Source of the DNA: Candidatus Opimibacter skivensis
Lineage (GTDB): Bacteria; Bacteroidota; Bacteroidia; Chitinophagales; Saprospiraceae
NCBI GenBank assembly: GCA_016722045.1
Contig: JADKGY010000001.1
Location: 930,001-994,000, forward strand
DNA length: 64,000 nt
Direction of reading: 5' to 3'
Of this stretch, positions 15,945-25,646 are shown one piece after another. A model generated the notes under the pieces. The model was not told the origin of the DNA and ran no database searches. It saw only the letters and a program-made list of their open reading frames with translations. The position numbers were made by a program, and so were the translations under genes. The stretch's first letter is position 1. Every line of letters begins with the position of its first letter.

Positions 15945-17609
15945 TTATTCTTTAGGACTCCATCCTTCCTTTAGTGATACGGTTTGATTGAATACGAGAT
16001 GTCCCGGTTTTGAATCTCTGTCTACTGTAAAATATCCGTGCCTGATAAATTGAAAGCTGTCACCATCAACAGCATCAGCAAATGCAGGCTCAAGCCTGAT
16101 GTTTTTTATCACTTTTTGTGATTGTGGATTTACTTTGCTCATGAAATCCGAACCTTCATCCATTGGATTTTCTGCTGTAAACAATCGTTCGAACATTCGC
16201 ACTTCACCACTGATGGCAGAAGATTCATGAACCCAATGCAGTGTACCTTTTGCTTTTATTCCACTTGTATCAGAACCGCTCTTTGAATCAGGATAATAAT
16301 TGCAATGCACTTCAGTCACTTCTCCGGTGGTTTCATCTTTTATCACTTCCTGACAGGTGATGATGTACGCACTCTTCAGCCTGACTGTTGCTCCGGGAGC
16401 AAGTCTGAAGTATTTTTTAGGCGGATCCAACATAAAATCTTCACGTTCGATCAAAATGACTTTTCCGAATGGGATATCACGTTCTCCAGTTGATTCATTT
16501 TCCGGATTATTTTCAGAAGGCAATAATTCAGTCTGCCCCTCCGGATAATTGGTGATCACAACTCTGATGGGATCTAAAACTACCATACGTCTCAAGGCAG
16601 TCTGATTGAGCTCATTACGGACACAGGACTCAAGAAGCTCGATTTCAATCCAGTTATCACGCTTAGCAATACCTACTTTTTCACAGAATATTCGAATGGC
16701 AGCAGCAGGGTAACCACGTCTCCTCACTCCACTGATCGTCGGCATCCTTGGATCATCCCATCCTGTCACAATTCCTTCATTGACCAATTGAAGTAGACGA
16801 CGCTTAGATGTAATCATGAAATTGACATTCATCCGTGCAAATTCAATCTGACGACTGGGGAAGATGCCGAGCTTCTCAATGAACCATTCATACAACGGCC
16901 TGTGATGAATAAATTCCAATGAACAAAGAGAATGTGTGATGCCTTCAATGCTGTCACTTTGTCCATGCGCAAAATCATACATCGGATAGATACACCACTT
17001 ATCACCGGTGCGATGGTGATGCTGACGTTTGATCCTGTATATCACCGGATCGCGCATATGCATGTTTGGCGCAGTCATGTCCACCTTTACACGCAGGACT
17101 CTTGCACCATCCGGAAATTCTCCATCTTTCATACGGACGAAAAGATCCATATTCTCCTCAACGGACCTGCTCCGGAAAGGACTCAATTTGCCTGGTTCAT
17201 TTGGAGTTCCTTTTTGTTCGGCTATCTCTTCTGCAGTGCTATCATCCACAAATGCCAAGTCCTTCCTGATCAGATCAAGAGCATATTCATACAACTGATC
17301 AAAATAATCTGATGCATAATATTCCCTGTCTTCCCAATCATATCCTAACCAATGAATGTCACGCTTGATCGCATTGACATATTCAGTTTCTTCTGTAGCC
17401 GGATTTGTATCATCAAATCTCAGGTTAGTCTTACCCCCATATTTTTTGGCGATCTCAAAATTCAGACAGATTGCTTTCGCATGACCTATATGCAGGTATC
17501 CGTTAGGCTCAGGTGGAAACCTCGTGTGTACCCTACCCGCGTGCTTGCCATGCGCTATGTCATGTTCAATGATTTCTTCTATAAAATTGAGTGACTTCTG
17601 ATCTTCCAT
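15945..17609 (-). CDS. glnS: glutaminyl-tRNA synthetase
   Basis: Class I synthetase charging tRNA-Gln. 554 residues, full length. HIGH-type motif PPEPNGYLHIGHAKA near residue 35; the catalytic core has LRFDDTNPATEETEY; the KMSKS-type motif is MITSKRRL; and the C-terminal anticodon-binding beta-barrels follow (residues ~340-554). GlnRS rather than GltX follows from this architecture. It lies downstream of argS on the same strand but is separated by 420 nt of repeats. Confidence 0.95.
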   Translation of the reverse strand: MEDQKSLNFIEEIIEHDIAHGKHAGRVHTRFPPEPNGYLHIGHAKAICLNFEIAKKYGGKTNLRFDDTNPATEETEYVNAIKRDIHWLGYDWEDREYYASDYFDQLYEYALDLIRKDLAFVDDSTAEEIAEQKGTPNEPGKLSPFRSRSVEENMDLFVRMKDGEFPDGARVLRVKVDMTAPNMHMRDPVIYRIKRQHHHRTGDKWCIYPMYDFAHGQSDSIEGITHSLCSLEFIHHRPLYEWFIEKLGIFPSRQIEFARMNVNFMITSKRRLLQLVNEGIVTGWDDPRMPTISGVRRRGYPAAAIRIFCEKVGIAKRDNWIEIELLESCVRNELNQTALRRMVVLDPIRVVITNYPEGQTELLPSENNPENESTGERDIPFGKVILIEREDFMLDPPKKYFRLAPGATVRLKSAYIITCQEVIKDETTGEVTEVHCNYYPDSKSGSDTSGIKAKGTLHWVHESSAISGEVRMFERLFTAENPMDEGSDFMSKVNPQSQKVIKNIRLEPAFADAVDGDSFQFIRHGYFTVDRDSKPGHLVFNQTVSLKEGWSPKE

Positions 17610-17621
17610 TCTCCTATTTTG

Positions 17622-17648
17622 GATTTACGATTTACGATTTACGATTTG
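17622..17648. repeat. ttacgat heptamers upstream of glnS
   Basis: About three and a half copies of gatttac (minus strand gtaaatc), so TAA recurs every 7 nt in the direction of argS to glnS transcription. Confidence 0.85.
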
Positions 17649-17650
17649 TT

Positions 17651-17736
17651 CAACCCTTTCAGGGTTGGAATTCTTTCTTTACTCTTAATCCCCGGGTTTC
17701 ACCCGGGGCTATTAATGTATGATCCTTTCAGGATCA
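17651..17736. repeat. three consecutive hairpins with identical TTC triloops
   Basis: CAACCCT-TTC-AGGGTTG (17651-17667), CCCCGGGT-TTC-ACCCGGGG (17690-17708) and TGATCCT-TTC-AGGATCA (17720-17736). Each has perfect 7-8 bp arms around the same TTC loop; arm sequences differ. It looks like a dispersed structured repeat unit. Confidence 0.9.
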
Positions 17737-17805
17737 GATTTTATTCCTATTTCAAGTATTACATTAATAACTTAAATTTCACCAATTACAGCTTACTATC
17801 CAATC

Positions 17806-18029
17806 CTCACTATTCCTCACTATTCACTATTCACTACTCACTATTCACTGTTCATTACTCACTATTCACTATTCATTACTCACTATTCATTACTCACTAT
17901 TCATTACTCACTATTCACAACTCATTATTCACAACTCACTATATACTACTCACTATTGCTCCCTTTTCTTTTACTGATCACTTCTTACTGAATACTGCTT
18001 ACTGCTTACTGAATACTGCTTACTTTTTA
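17806..18029. repeat. degenerate heptamer array (cactatt/cattact family) and tactgaa octamers
   Basis: About twenty in-phase 7-nt units (cactatt, cactact, cattact, cacaact and variants) from ~17816 to ~17958, then tactgaatactgcttactgct-type units up to the argS stop. Read on the minus strand from argS, TAA, TAG and TGA recur continuously. No gene is seen between 17610 and 18029. Confidence 0.9.
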
Positions 18030-19850
18030 CTACATCCGATCCGGCATCTCTATTCCCAGCAGATCCATTGTATTCAGGATGTTTTCGCCGATGACACGGA
18101 TGAGTTTCAAACGAAAGGACATGGCTGCTTCGGATTCGGCATGAAGTACTTTTACATCGTGGTAATAACGATGATATTCCTTTGCTAAAGCATATGCATA
18201 ATTCGCAATGAGTGCAGGGTTATACTCTTTTACTGCTGAATCAATGATTTGTCTGCATTGACTAAGCATATTGAGCAATAGCTTTTCATCTTCTATCGGT
18301 TCATAGGTGTCATGACCAGAATTATTTTCTCCGGCTTTTCGCAGAATAGATTGTATTCGCACATACGCATTCTGAATATAGGGCCCCGTTTGCCCCTGTA
18401 AATCGACTGAAGCTTTCGGATCAAATATCATGCGTTTGCGTGGATCCACTTTGACAATGAAATATTTCAAAGCGGCCATGCCGATCTTCCGAATAATATC
18501 AGGATCATTGACTTCGCGTTCGGATGCAGCATCACTTGCCTCTTTGAGTACTACATCGATGAGATCATCCGCGTCAACTACATTTCCTTCTCTTGATTTC
18601 ATTTTCCCTTCAGGAAGGTCTACCATGCCGTAGGACAGATGATACAATCCTTTTGCATAAGGAGCCCCATACGCGCCTATCATCGCAAATAAAGCCTGGA
18701 AATGATAATTCTGTTCATCTCCAACCACATAGACCATTCGTTCTGCACCAAATTCGTCATATCGTTTTTGCGCCGTACCTAAATCTTGTGTCATGTACAC
18801 AGACGTACCATCCTTCCTGAGCAATAGTTTATGATCAAGTCCCTGTGATGTCAGATCAACCCAAATAGAACCATCATCCTTTTTATAAAAAACGTTACGC
18901 CTCACCCCCTCTTCGATAATATCTTTTCCAAGGAGATAGGTATCGCTTTCAAAATATAATTTATCAAATTCTACTCCGAGCTTTTTATACGTCTCTTCAA
19001 ATCCGGTATAAACCCAGGAATTCATTTTCTTCCAAAGCTGAATCGTTTCTGGATCATGAGCCTCCCATTTCAAAAGCATTTCCTTTGCTTCTGCACCCAG
19101 TAGGCTATATAAATTGAAATACTGATTCTTATAATTTTTGAAAAATTCTTCTTCCGTTAATTCCTGTTCTTTGCGGGCTTCGAAAATTTCAAGGGCTTCA
19201 GCGGTTTGTTGCCAGGCTTTGTATTCTTTCGAAAATTCTTTTTCAAAACGTACATACCATTCACCTACGAAATGATCGCTTTTCATGCCTGCAGATTCAG
19301 GAGTCTGGCCTTCACCGAATTTATTCCAGGATAGCATGCTCTTACAAATGGCAATGCCGCGATCATTGACGATTTGTACTCTATTCACATTGTATCCTGC
19401 AGCTACAAACATTTTATATGTAGCCCATCCCAACAGGATATTGCGGATATGACCTAAATGGAGTGGCTTGTTCGTATTCGGAGAGGAAAACTCGACGAGG
19501 ACCTTTTCCGGTGCATGTACTGGTTTCCAATAATCAGGTTCCCTGATCATTTCATCCAATACGGAAGACCAGTATGAAGATGAAAGTGAAATATTCAGGA
19601 ACCCCTGTACCACTTCAGTGTCATTCACCCACGATCTAGCCTGCAGTATGTATTCACCAAGACTGGCAGCAATTTGAGGAGGTGATTGACGAAGAGCTTT
19701 GGCCAATGAAAATGTAACGAGCGTAAAATCACCTTTATGCTCTTTTTTGGTGGGCGTCACCAAAAGATCGCCGGGAGAGATATCAGCCTGATAAATCTCT
19801 TTGACGCCTTCTATCGCCACATTCACGATTTCCTTGAGTATATCTGTCAT
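18030..19850 (-). CDS. argS: arginyl-tRNA synthetase
   Basis: Class I synthetase charging tRNA-Arg. 606 residues. N-terminal additional domain (Add1) ~1-110, then PNTNKPLHLGHIRNILLG containing the HIGH-type motif, a catalytic Rossmann core, GKMKSREGNVVDADDL as the KMSKS-type motif, and the C-terminal DALR anticodon-binding domain ending EMPDRM. It follows rsmD by 15 nt but also has its own TAnnTTTG element. Confidence 0.96.
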   Translation of the reverse strand: MTDILKEIVNVAIEGVKEIYQADISPGDLLVTPTKKEHKGDFTLVTFSLAKALRQSPPQIAASLGEYILQARSWVNDTEVVQGFLNISLSSSYWSSVLDEMIREPDYWKPVHAPEKVLVEFSSPNTNKPLHLGHIRNILLGWATYKMFVAAGYNVNRVQIVNDRGIAICKSMLSWNKFGEGQTPESAGMKSDHFVGEWYVRFEKEFSKEYKAWQQTAEALEIFEARKEQELTEEEFFKNYKNQYFNLYSLLGAEAKEMLLKWEAHDPETIQLWKKMNSWVYTGFEETYKKLGVEFDKLYFESDTYLLGKDIIEEGVRRNVFYKKDDGSIWVDLTSQGLDHKLLLRKDGTSVYMTQDLGTAQKRYDEFGAERMVYVVGDEQNYHFQALFAMIGAYGAPYAKGLYHLSYGMVDLPEGKMKSREGNVVDADDLIDVVLKEASDAASEREVNDPDIIRKIGMAALKYFIVKVDPRKRMIFDPKASVDLQGQTGPYIQNAYVRIQSILRKAGENNSGHDTYEPIEDEKLLLNMLSQCRQIIDSAVKEYNPALIANYAYALAKEYHRYYHDVKVLHAESEAAMSFRLKLIRVIGENILNTMDLLGIEMPDRM

Positions 19851-19860
19851 ATAAGGGCGG

Positions 19861-19868
19861 CAAAGTTA
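19861..19868 (-). promoter_or_regulatory. -7 element TAACTTTG for argS
   Basis: Minus-strand TAACTTTG followed by CCGCCC, ending 10 nt before the argS ATG and overlapping the last codons of rsmD. It implies an extremely short leader. Confidence 0.5.
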
Positions 19869-20405
19869 CGATCCTAAGCCAAAAAAGCTGAAAACACTTT
19901 GACCATACTGTCTTGCCTCCTTAAAACCCGGAATATCACTAAATTTTTTTTTGGATGGATGCTCCAAAACAAAAATCCCATCAGGTGCCAGAATTTTCGC
20001 TTCAAGTATGATTTTTGGAAATTCATCAAGGCCTTGCATATCATAAGGTGGATCAGCAAAAATATAGTTCCATTGAGAATCCGCTTTCTTAATAAATGAG
20101 AACACATCTGCCTGAACTGTAGTAATGGGCAGGTCCATTTCTTTTGCAACAGATTTTACAAATCTGGTGCTTTCGCGATAGCGATCTACATATGTAATAT
20201 CCATGCATCCCCTTGAAGCTAATTCAATAGCATGAATTCCGGTGCCTCCAAAGAGATCCAATGCTCTCGTAACTGAATAATCGAGTCGATTGTCAAGGAT
20301 ATTGAAAAGTGCCTCTCGGGCGAAATCTGTTGTTGGCCTGACCGGCCAGTTATTCGAAGGTATTTGGATACGTCTTCCCTTCCATTGACCGCCTATGATC
20401 CGCAT
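19866..20405 (-). CDS. rsmD: 16S rRNA (guanine966-N2)-methyltransferase RsmD
   Basis: SAM-dependent m2G966 methyltransferase of 16S rRNA. 179 residues. Starts MRIIGGQWKGRRI (family N-terminus), then RPTTDFAREALFNIL, the SAM loop ALDLFGGTGIHAIELASRG, and the catalytic FADPPYDMQGL (DPPY). It overlaps the upstream DUF3822 gene by 13 nt, a conserved pairing in Bacteroidota. Confidence 0.95.
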   Translation of the reverse strand: MRIIGGQWKGRRIQIPSNNWPVRPTTDFAREALFNILDNRLDYSVTRALDLFGGTGIHAIELASRGCMDITYVDRYRESTRFVKSVAKEMDLPITTVQADVFSFIKKADSQWNYIFADPPYDMQGLDEFPKIILEAKILAPDGIFVLEHPSKKKFSDIPGFKEARQYGQSVFSFFGLGS

Positions 20406-21166
20406 GGTTTGTATTGAGACCTGAGGACATGTAATGAAGGCAAGGATAATCGATTCTCAATTTTTAAAATCGAATCACCGGGCAATTCAAATAAACCCGG
20501 ATAATCTTCCAACGTGACTGCCCAATTTGCATCAGCTCTAAGCATCCGGCTACAGGCAGTGGAATAATAGTATAAATCACCCTGCTCCCTGATGAGAAAA
20601 TTTTTTGAGAAGATGAGTTTACTATTTTTTTCTGCAAGCAAAATCAGCGTATCACGGATTAAGGTCAGGTACAATCGAATCTTATCTTTTTCAGGGGGCA
20701 CATACTGCGTTGAAAAATTATGCCATAGGATAGTGGCGAGGTGATGACAGCCCAGATTAGAATAATATTCTTTCAGCATCGCCAACGTTTGAGTGGGAAG
20801 GCTATAACAGATCACTGCATCATTTTCTGATGAATCTGTGCTTAGGGAATCCCCAGCTCTCATTCTCAGATATCGTGATGCTATTTCACCCAATATTCCC
20901 TGGTCTGCGTAGTGCCGGGAAACAGAAAAATTCGGACGGTCAAGAACAATGATTTCAACGCAGGAAAATGAATCCATCAATGTAGGGTGTTCAAGAAGTG
21001 CCAGATCCAATGATTGTGAAATCTGCTCTTCAAAGAAAATACTGTCGACGTTGAAAGAAGCCTGCCAACCTGGTCTTCCTTTTGACACATCCTCTGACAT
21101 ATTGAGACTGACCCTGTTTTGGGACAGAACAATGATAAGTTCAGGTTGAATGGCTGCAGTTGACAT
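20393..21166 (-). CDS. DUF3822 family protein
   Basis: 257 residues, conserved in Bacteroidota directly upstream of rsmD. No signal peptide or membrane segment. The sequence (LIIVLSQNRVSLNM, CYSLPTQTLAMLKEYYSN, LILLAEKNSKLIFSKNF) fits a tandem actin-like-fold layout typical of DUF3822. Biochemical role unknown; the stable coupling to rsmD hints at ribosome biogenesis, which is inference. Confidence 0.8.
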   Translation of the reverse strand: MSTAAIQPELIIVLSQNRVSLNMSEDVSKGRPGWQASFNVDSIFFEEQISQSLDLALLEHPTLMDSFSCVEIIVLDRPNFSVSRHYADQGILGEIASRYLRMRAGDSLSTDSSENDAVICYSLPTQTLAMLKEYYSNLGCHHLATILWHNFSTQYVPPEKDKIRLYLTLIRDTLILLAEKNSKLIFSKNFLIREQGDLYYYSTACSRMLRADANWAVTLEDYPGLFELPGDSILKIENRLSLPSLHVLRSQYKPCGS

Positions 21167-21303
21167 TAAAGATCAGGGGATTAAACCCTTATTCTGTTAT
21201 GATATAGCAATGATAAGGATTATTTCAGGCAAAAATCTACTCCTTTGGACTTGCTAAAACTGTTCCGAAAAAGGGGCAATACTCAATTGGGGCATATAAA
21301 TCT

Positions 21304-21311
21304 TAATTTTG
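21304..21311 (+). promoter_or_regulatory. -7 element TAATTTTG for tsaD
   Basis: Exact TAnnTTTG match ending 4 nt before the tsaD ATG (21316), so the transcript would be leaderless or nearly so. TTG lies 14 nt upstream. Confidence 0.5.
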
Positions 21312-21315
21312 GCGT

Positions 21316-22326
21316 ATGAATATCTCCTCTGCACGGCTTCTTGCTATTGAGTCTTCATGTGATGATACGTCTGCTGCAGTGCTGCAGGATGGTCTGATCT
21401 TAAGCAATATTGTCTCAAGCCAGGCGATTCATGCGAAGTATGGTGGGATTGTCCCGGAAGTGGCTTCAAGGATGCACCAGGAAAATATAACGCTCGTCGT
21501 GGATGCGGCTTTGCTGAAAGCCGGGGTTGAACTCTCTTCCATGGATGCTATTGCCTGTACTGCAGGTCCTGGTTTATTAGGTTCACTGACGGTTGGAATT
21601 AGTTTTGCAAAAGCATTGGCACTCAGCCTTGATATTCCTTTCATTTCAATCAATCATATGAAAGCTCATGTGCTTTCGCATTTCATTGATGACCCCAAAC
21701 CAGCATTCCCTTTTTTGTGTCTGACCGTATCTGGTGGACATACGCAAATCGTTTTGGCTAGAGATTATAATGAAATGGAAGTGCTGGGTCAGACACGCGA
21801 TGATGCTGCAGGAGAAGCATTTGATAAATCCGGAAAAATAATTGGTCTTTCCTACCCTGCCGGACCGGAAATAGATCGATTGGCTTCATTAGGGAACCCG
21901 GTTTATCCTTTTCCTATTCCGCAAATTGATGGTCTTGATTTTAGTTTTAGCGGATTGAAAACGGCGATCATGTATTTCATCAGGGATGAAGTAAAAAAGA
22001 ATCCGGATTTTATCACTCAACATCTCAATGATATTTGTGCCAGCATTCAACATGCAATTGTTGAAATACTAGCGCGCAAAATCCTTACTGCTTCAAAGCA
22101 TTATGGTATCAATGAAATCGGAATTGCTGGTGGTGTCGCAGCCAATTCCGGTTTGAGAAAAAGATTTACAGAATTAGGGAAAGAACACAAATGGAATTTA
22201 TATTTCCCTGCGATGCAATATTGTACTGACAATGCAGGAATGATTGCTATTGCTGGCTATTATCAATATCTCGAGGGAAATTTTTCATCATTGGATACTG
22301 CTCCTTTTGTGAGAGGAATGGATTAA
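21316..22326 (+). CDS. tsaD: tRNA N6-threonylcarbamoyladenosine synthase TsaD
   Basis: Catalytic subunit for t6A37 modification of ANN-decoding tRNAs. 336 residues. Begins with the ASKHA motif LLAIESSCDDTSAAVLQDG, metal-binding HMKAHVLSHF, phosphate motifs LTVSGGHTQIVLA and GEAFDKSGKIIGLSYPAG, and C-terminal GIAGGVAANSGLRKR with YCTDNAGMIA. Convergent with dnaK. Confidence 0.96.
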   Translation: MNISSARLLAIESSCDDTSAAVLQDGLILSNIVSSQAIHAKYGGIVPEVASRMHQENITLVVDAALLKAGVELSSMDAIACTAGPGLLGSLTVGISFAKALALSLDIPFISINHMKAHVLSHFIDDPKPAFPFLCLTVSGGHTQIVLARDYNEMEVLGQTRDDAAGEAFDKSGKIIGLSYPAGPEIDRLASLGNPVYPFPIPQIDGLDFSFSGLKTAIMYFIRDEVKKNPDFITQHLNDICASIQHAIVEILARKILTASKHYGINEIGIAGGVAANSGLRKRFTELGKEHKWNLYFPAMQYCTDNAGMIAIAGYYQYLEGNFSSLDTAPFVRGMD

Positions 22327-22422
22327 AAGGGTAATCAGTATGCAGTATTCAGTAAAAAGTAAATAAAAAAAGGCGACAAGTAATACCTGCCGCCCTTTAT
22401 CATCGAAAAAAGATTTCAATCA
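22327..22422. repeat. gtaatcag/agtattcag repeats and weak terminator between tsaD and dnaK
   Basis: After the tsaD stop come gtaatcagtatgcagtattc and cagtaaaaagtaaata, the same family as at 12795 and 17960-18029. A GGCG...CGCC hairpin flanked by A and T runs (about 22371-22399) may terminate both convergent genes. Confidence 0.6.
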
Positions 22423-24348
22423 TTAATTTTTATTATCCATCTCTTCAAATTCAACATCGGTCACATCTTCTGAGCTTTTATTGTTAGCGCCTCCATCTTG
22501 GGCATGGCCATCTTGTTGAGATGCGCCATCCTGTTGACCGGATGCCTGCTGAGCCTGGTAGATATCCTGACTTGCCGCCTGCCATGCTGTATTGAGACTT
22601 TCTAAAGCCGGATCAATACGATTGACATCTTTCGATTCATAAGCAGCCTTCAAAGTCGAAAGAGCAGATTCAATAGCAGTTTTCTTATCTGCCGGAATCT
22701 TATCTCCATAATCTTTCAATTGCTTTTCAGTCTGGAAGATCAATGCGTCTGCACTGTTGACTTTCTCGGCTTGTTCACGGGCGATGCGATCTGATTCAGC
22801 ATTTGCTTCCGCTTCAGCTTTCATTCTCGCTACCTCTTCTTTTGACAATCCTGTACTCGCTTCAATTCTGATCGATTGTTGTTTTCCTGTTCCCTTATCT
22901 TTTGCAGATACATTCAGGATACCATTCGCGTCAATATCGAAAGTGACTTCAACCTGAGGCATTCCACGCGGTGCAGGTGGAATTCCATCCAGAATGAACC
23001 GGCCTACAGGTCTGTTATCCTTTGCCATCTTTCGTTCTCCCTGCAGAATATGAATTTCTACTGAAGGTTGATTGTCAGATGCCGTTGAATATACTTTTGA
23101 TTTCTTGGTCGGAATCGTGCTGTTAGCTTCAATGACCGTATCATAGATTCCACCCATGGTTTCAATACCCATTGACAGTGGAGTAACATCAAGAAGCAAT
23201 ACATCCTGAACATCACCACTTAATACACCTCCCTGGATAGCGGCACCGATAGCTACCACTTCATCCGGATTCACACCTTTGCTTGGCTTCTTTCCAAAAA
23301 GGTCTTCTACTGCTTGTTGAATACGTGGAATACGTGTTGAACCACCGACAAGAATAATTTCGTCTATATCTTCTTTTTTGATACCTGCATCCCTGATTGC
23401 ATCTTCACAAGGACGGATCGTACGCTGCACCAGCTCGGCAGATAATTGTTCGAACTTGGCACGTGTCAATTTGGTGTCAAGATGCTTAGGAACACCATCA
23501 ACTGCGGTGATATAAGGCAAAGTGATACTTGTCTCTGAACTACCTGAAAGTTCAATTTTAGCCCTTTCAGCAGCTTCTTTAAGACGTTGTAGCGCCATTG
23601 GATCTTTTCTCAGATCTATAGCCTGGTTGCTCTTAAAGTCGTCAGCCAGCCAATCGATGATCACCTGGTCAAAGTCATCTCCTCCGAGGTGAGTATCACC
23701 ATTGGTAGACTTCACTTCGAATACACCATCACCAAGCTCAAGGATCGAAATATCGAATGTTCCTCCACCAAGGTCATAGACCGCGATGGTCATGTCTTTA
23801 TGCTTCTTGTCAAGACCATAAGCCAAAGCAGCCGCTGTTGGCTCATTGATAATTCTCTTGACAGTAAGTCCTGCGATTTCACCTGCCTCTTTAGTGGCTT
23901 GTCTTTGCGAATCATTGAAATAAGCCGGAACAGTGATGACTGCTTCTGTAACTGGTTGTCCCAGATAATCTTCAGCTATCTTTTTCATCTTCTGCAGGAT
24001 AATAGCAGAGACTTCCTGAGGAGTATATTGACGGCCATCAATTTCAATTTTTACGGAGTCGTTTGGACCCGCTTTCACCGTGTATGGCATCCTGGTCGTC
24101 TCTTTAGAAACCTCATTATACCTTGACCCCATAAACCGCTTGATGGAAGAGACTGTCCTGCGGGCATTCGTTATAGCCTGACGTTTAGCAGGATCCCCTA
24201 CTTTACGTTCTCCATTATCTAAAAAAGCAACAACCGATGGAGTTGTCCTTCTCCCTTCATCATTTGCAATGACTGTAGGTTCGCTACCCTCGATCACTGC
24301 GACGCAGGAGTTGGTCGTACCCAGGTCAATCCCTATTATTTTACCCAT
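22423..24348 (-). CDS. dnaK: molecular chaperone DnaK (Hsp70)
   Basis: ATP-dependent Hsp70 chaperone. 641 residues. N-terminal nucleotide-binding domain starts MGKIIGIDLGTTNSCVAVIEG; signatures YDLGGGTFDISILELGDG and ILVGGSTRIPRIQQAV; the linker VLLLDVTPLSMGIET leads into the substrate-binding domain. A Gln/Gly-rich tail ends in DVTDVEFEEMDNK. No grpE or dnaJ is adjacent and no CIRCE-like inverted repeat was noticed upstream. Confidence 0.97.
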   Translation of the reverse strand: MGKIIGIDLGTTNSCVAVIEGSEPTVIANDEGRRTTPSVVAFLDNGERKVGDPAKRQAITNARRTVSSIKRFMGSRYNEVSKETTRMPYTVKAGPNDSVKIEIDGRQYTPQEVSAIILQKMKKIAEDYLGQPVTEAVITVPAYFNDSQRQATKEAGEIAGLTVKRIINEPTAAALAYGLDKKHKDMTIAVYDLGGGTFDISILELGDGVFEVKSTNGDTHLGGDDFDQVIIDWLADDFKSNQAIDLRKDPMALQRLKEAAERAKIELSGSSETSITLPYITAVDGVPKHLDTKLTRAKFEQLSAELVQRTIRPCEDAIRDAGIKKEDIDEIILVGGSTRIPRIQQAVEDLFGKKPSKGVNPDEVVAIGAAIQGGVLSGDVQDVLLLDVTPLSMGIETMGGIYDTVIEANSTIPTKKSKVYSTASDNQPSVEIHILQGERKMAKDNRPVGRFILDGIPPAPRGMPQVEVTFDIDANGILNVSAKDKGTGKQQSIRIEASTGLSKEEVARMKAEAEANAESDRIAREQAEKVNSADALIFQTEKQLKDYGDKIPADKKTAIESALSTLKAAYESKDVNRIDPALESLNTAWQAASQDIYQAQQASGQQDGASQQDGHAQDGGANNKSSEDVTDVEFEEMDNKN

Positions 24349-24511
24349 ACGTTTAGTTTTTTATGATTTGTTCTAATACCTTAAATATGTTTCAAACACT
24401 TCTAATCAAGGCTTATGCCATGCGTATAAATCGCAAGTATTTATGACAAAAACAGGATTAGATGTCAGATGGTTGAAATCTTAACTGACAAATAGGCAGG
24501 GAGGGGTGTAT

Positions 24512-25489
24512 TTATTGAAACTTCAATGCCTTTGTAAAACTACCGTTCTTCAGAGAATCGAGAGATTGAGTGGTGAGCTTAAAACCTGTATTATAAGAAA
24601 CATTTCTTGAGGTAAATATACCAAGGCCTTCGGAGAGGTTAGTATATTTTGGTATATCCTGGGTACTGGTAAGACCACTATTGGCAAGGGCTATTTTAAT
24701 AAAATCTTTAAGTTCAATTCCACCGCAATAAAGAACGATATCAATGCTATCAAACCGTCTGGTAGCCTCAAAATTTTCATTAATATTTGCTTTCAATGCC
24801 GAATAAAAATCTGCTCCGTCTATTTTGAATTCATTTACTTCAATGCTGTTTTCAATCGTCCATTCGACAGATTTGGGAATGTAAATATTCCCGGTTTCGG
24901 GTGATTTTTCAATATAATGGAAACGCATTTTCAGATCAAAGATGCCGGCATCATTGATTGCATTCCAATTGAAGATGAATAGCGTTTTTGGTTTGAACTG
25001 AAGCAGCTGGTCATGGCTTGGGTTTCGAAGAACCGGTTTAGGAAGAATTATGGTCTGAGCTATCACAATGGGTGAGCCGTCTCCTTTGTCCAATTGAAAT
25101 TCATACTTTTCACCAATTGCGAGATTGATGACATTGTTTTTGATTTTAAAGAGGTAGTTAGGTGACGATGCAAAAACTCCGCTCTCCCTTGGATACCCTT
25201 CCAGATTACCATCCACTTTTTGGAGAGTGAAGACCTGTCCATTGTTAATCCTTTTAAGAGATACAGAAGCATTGGTATAGTATAAGGAATCAGGAATCAG
25301 GGCAATGTCGTACGCCGAGGTCGTCGGATCAAGGAAAGCTTTTTCAACCCTAATGTAGTGTGCCGTATCACTTTTGGACAATAATCCCCATACCACCGGA
25401 ATATCCTTCCACTTATCTACGACTACGAGCTCGTTAGAACAGGCAGAAAATATAGAAATACCAATCAAAAGACCTAAAATCCACTTCAT
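24512..25489 (-). CDS. DUF4249 family lipoprotein
   Basis: 325 residues. Lipoprotein signal MKWILGLLIGISIFSAC. The beta-rich body fits DUF4249: an early VVDKWKDIPVVWGLLSKSD segment (domain usually opens with a 'vvdG.i.' pattern), interior VSLKRINNGQVFTL, and a C-terminal NLSEGLGIFTSRN resembling the family's closing GlGiF motif. In other Bacteroidota DUF4249 lipoproteins often accompany TonB-dependent receptors. None is present here. Confidence 0.75.
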   Translation of the reverse strand: MKWILGLLIGISIFSACSNELVVVDKWKDIPVVWGLLSKSDTAHYIRVEKAFLDPTTSAYDIALIPDSLYYTNASVSLKRINNGQVFTLQKVDGNLEGYPRESGVFASSPNYLFKIKNNVINLAIGEKYEFQLDKGDGSPIVIAQTIILPKPVLRNPSHDQLLQFKPKTLFIFNWNAINDAGIFDLKMRFHYIEKSPETGNIYIPKSVEWTIENSIEVNEFKIDGADFYSALKANINENFEATRRFDSIDIVLYCGGIELKDFIKIALANSGLTSTQDIPKYTNLSEGLGIFTSRNVSYNTGFKLTTQSLDSLKNGSFTKALKFQ

Positions 25490-25509
25490 GGGGCGAAGGT
25501 AGAAAAAAA

Positions 25510-25533
25510 GGAGAAGGCGGAGGAGAAGGCGGA
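25510..25533. repeat. two copies of ggagaaggcgga
   Basis: Exact 12-nt tandem pair plus a partial third, related to the reverse complement of the 6456-6515 array. Confidence 0.85.
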
Positions 25534-25593
25534 GGAAGATATGTCGGCTGGCAAACTGAATTAACCCTACCCTTTTATTATGATGAAGCCTTT

Positions 25594-25601
25594 TATCTTT
25601 G
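25594..25601 (+). promoter_or_regulatory. -7 element TATCTTTG for panB
   Basis: Exact TAnnTTTG match 45 nt before the panB ATG. No clear -33 element. Confidence 0.4.
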
Positions 25602-25646
25602 GTGAGTTAATACCATCACCTTAACCCGAAAGGGAGTCTTATCCAT

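Noticed and set aside
17806..18029. CRISPR-like array
   Set aside because: Units are contiguous 7-8 nt repeats without spacers and no cas genes are present.
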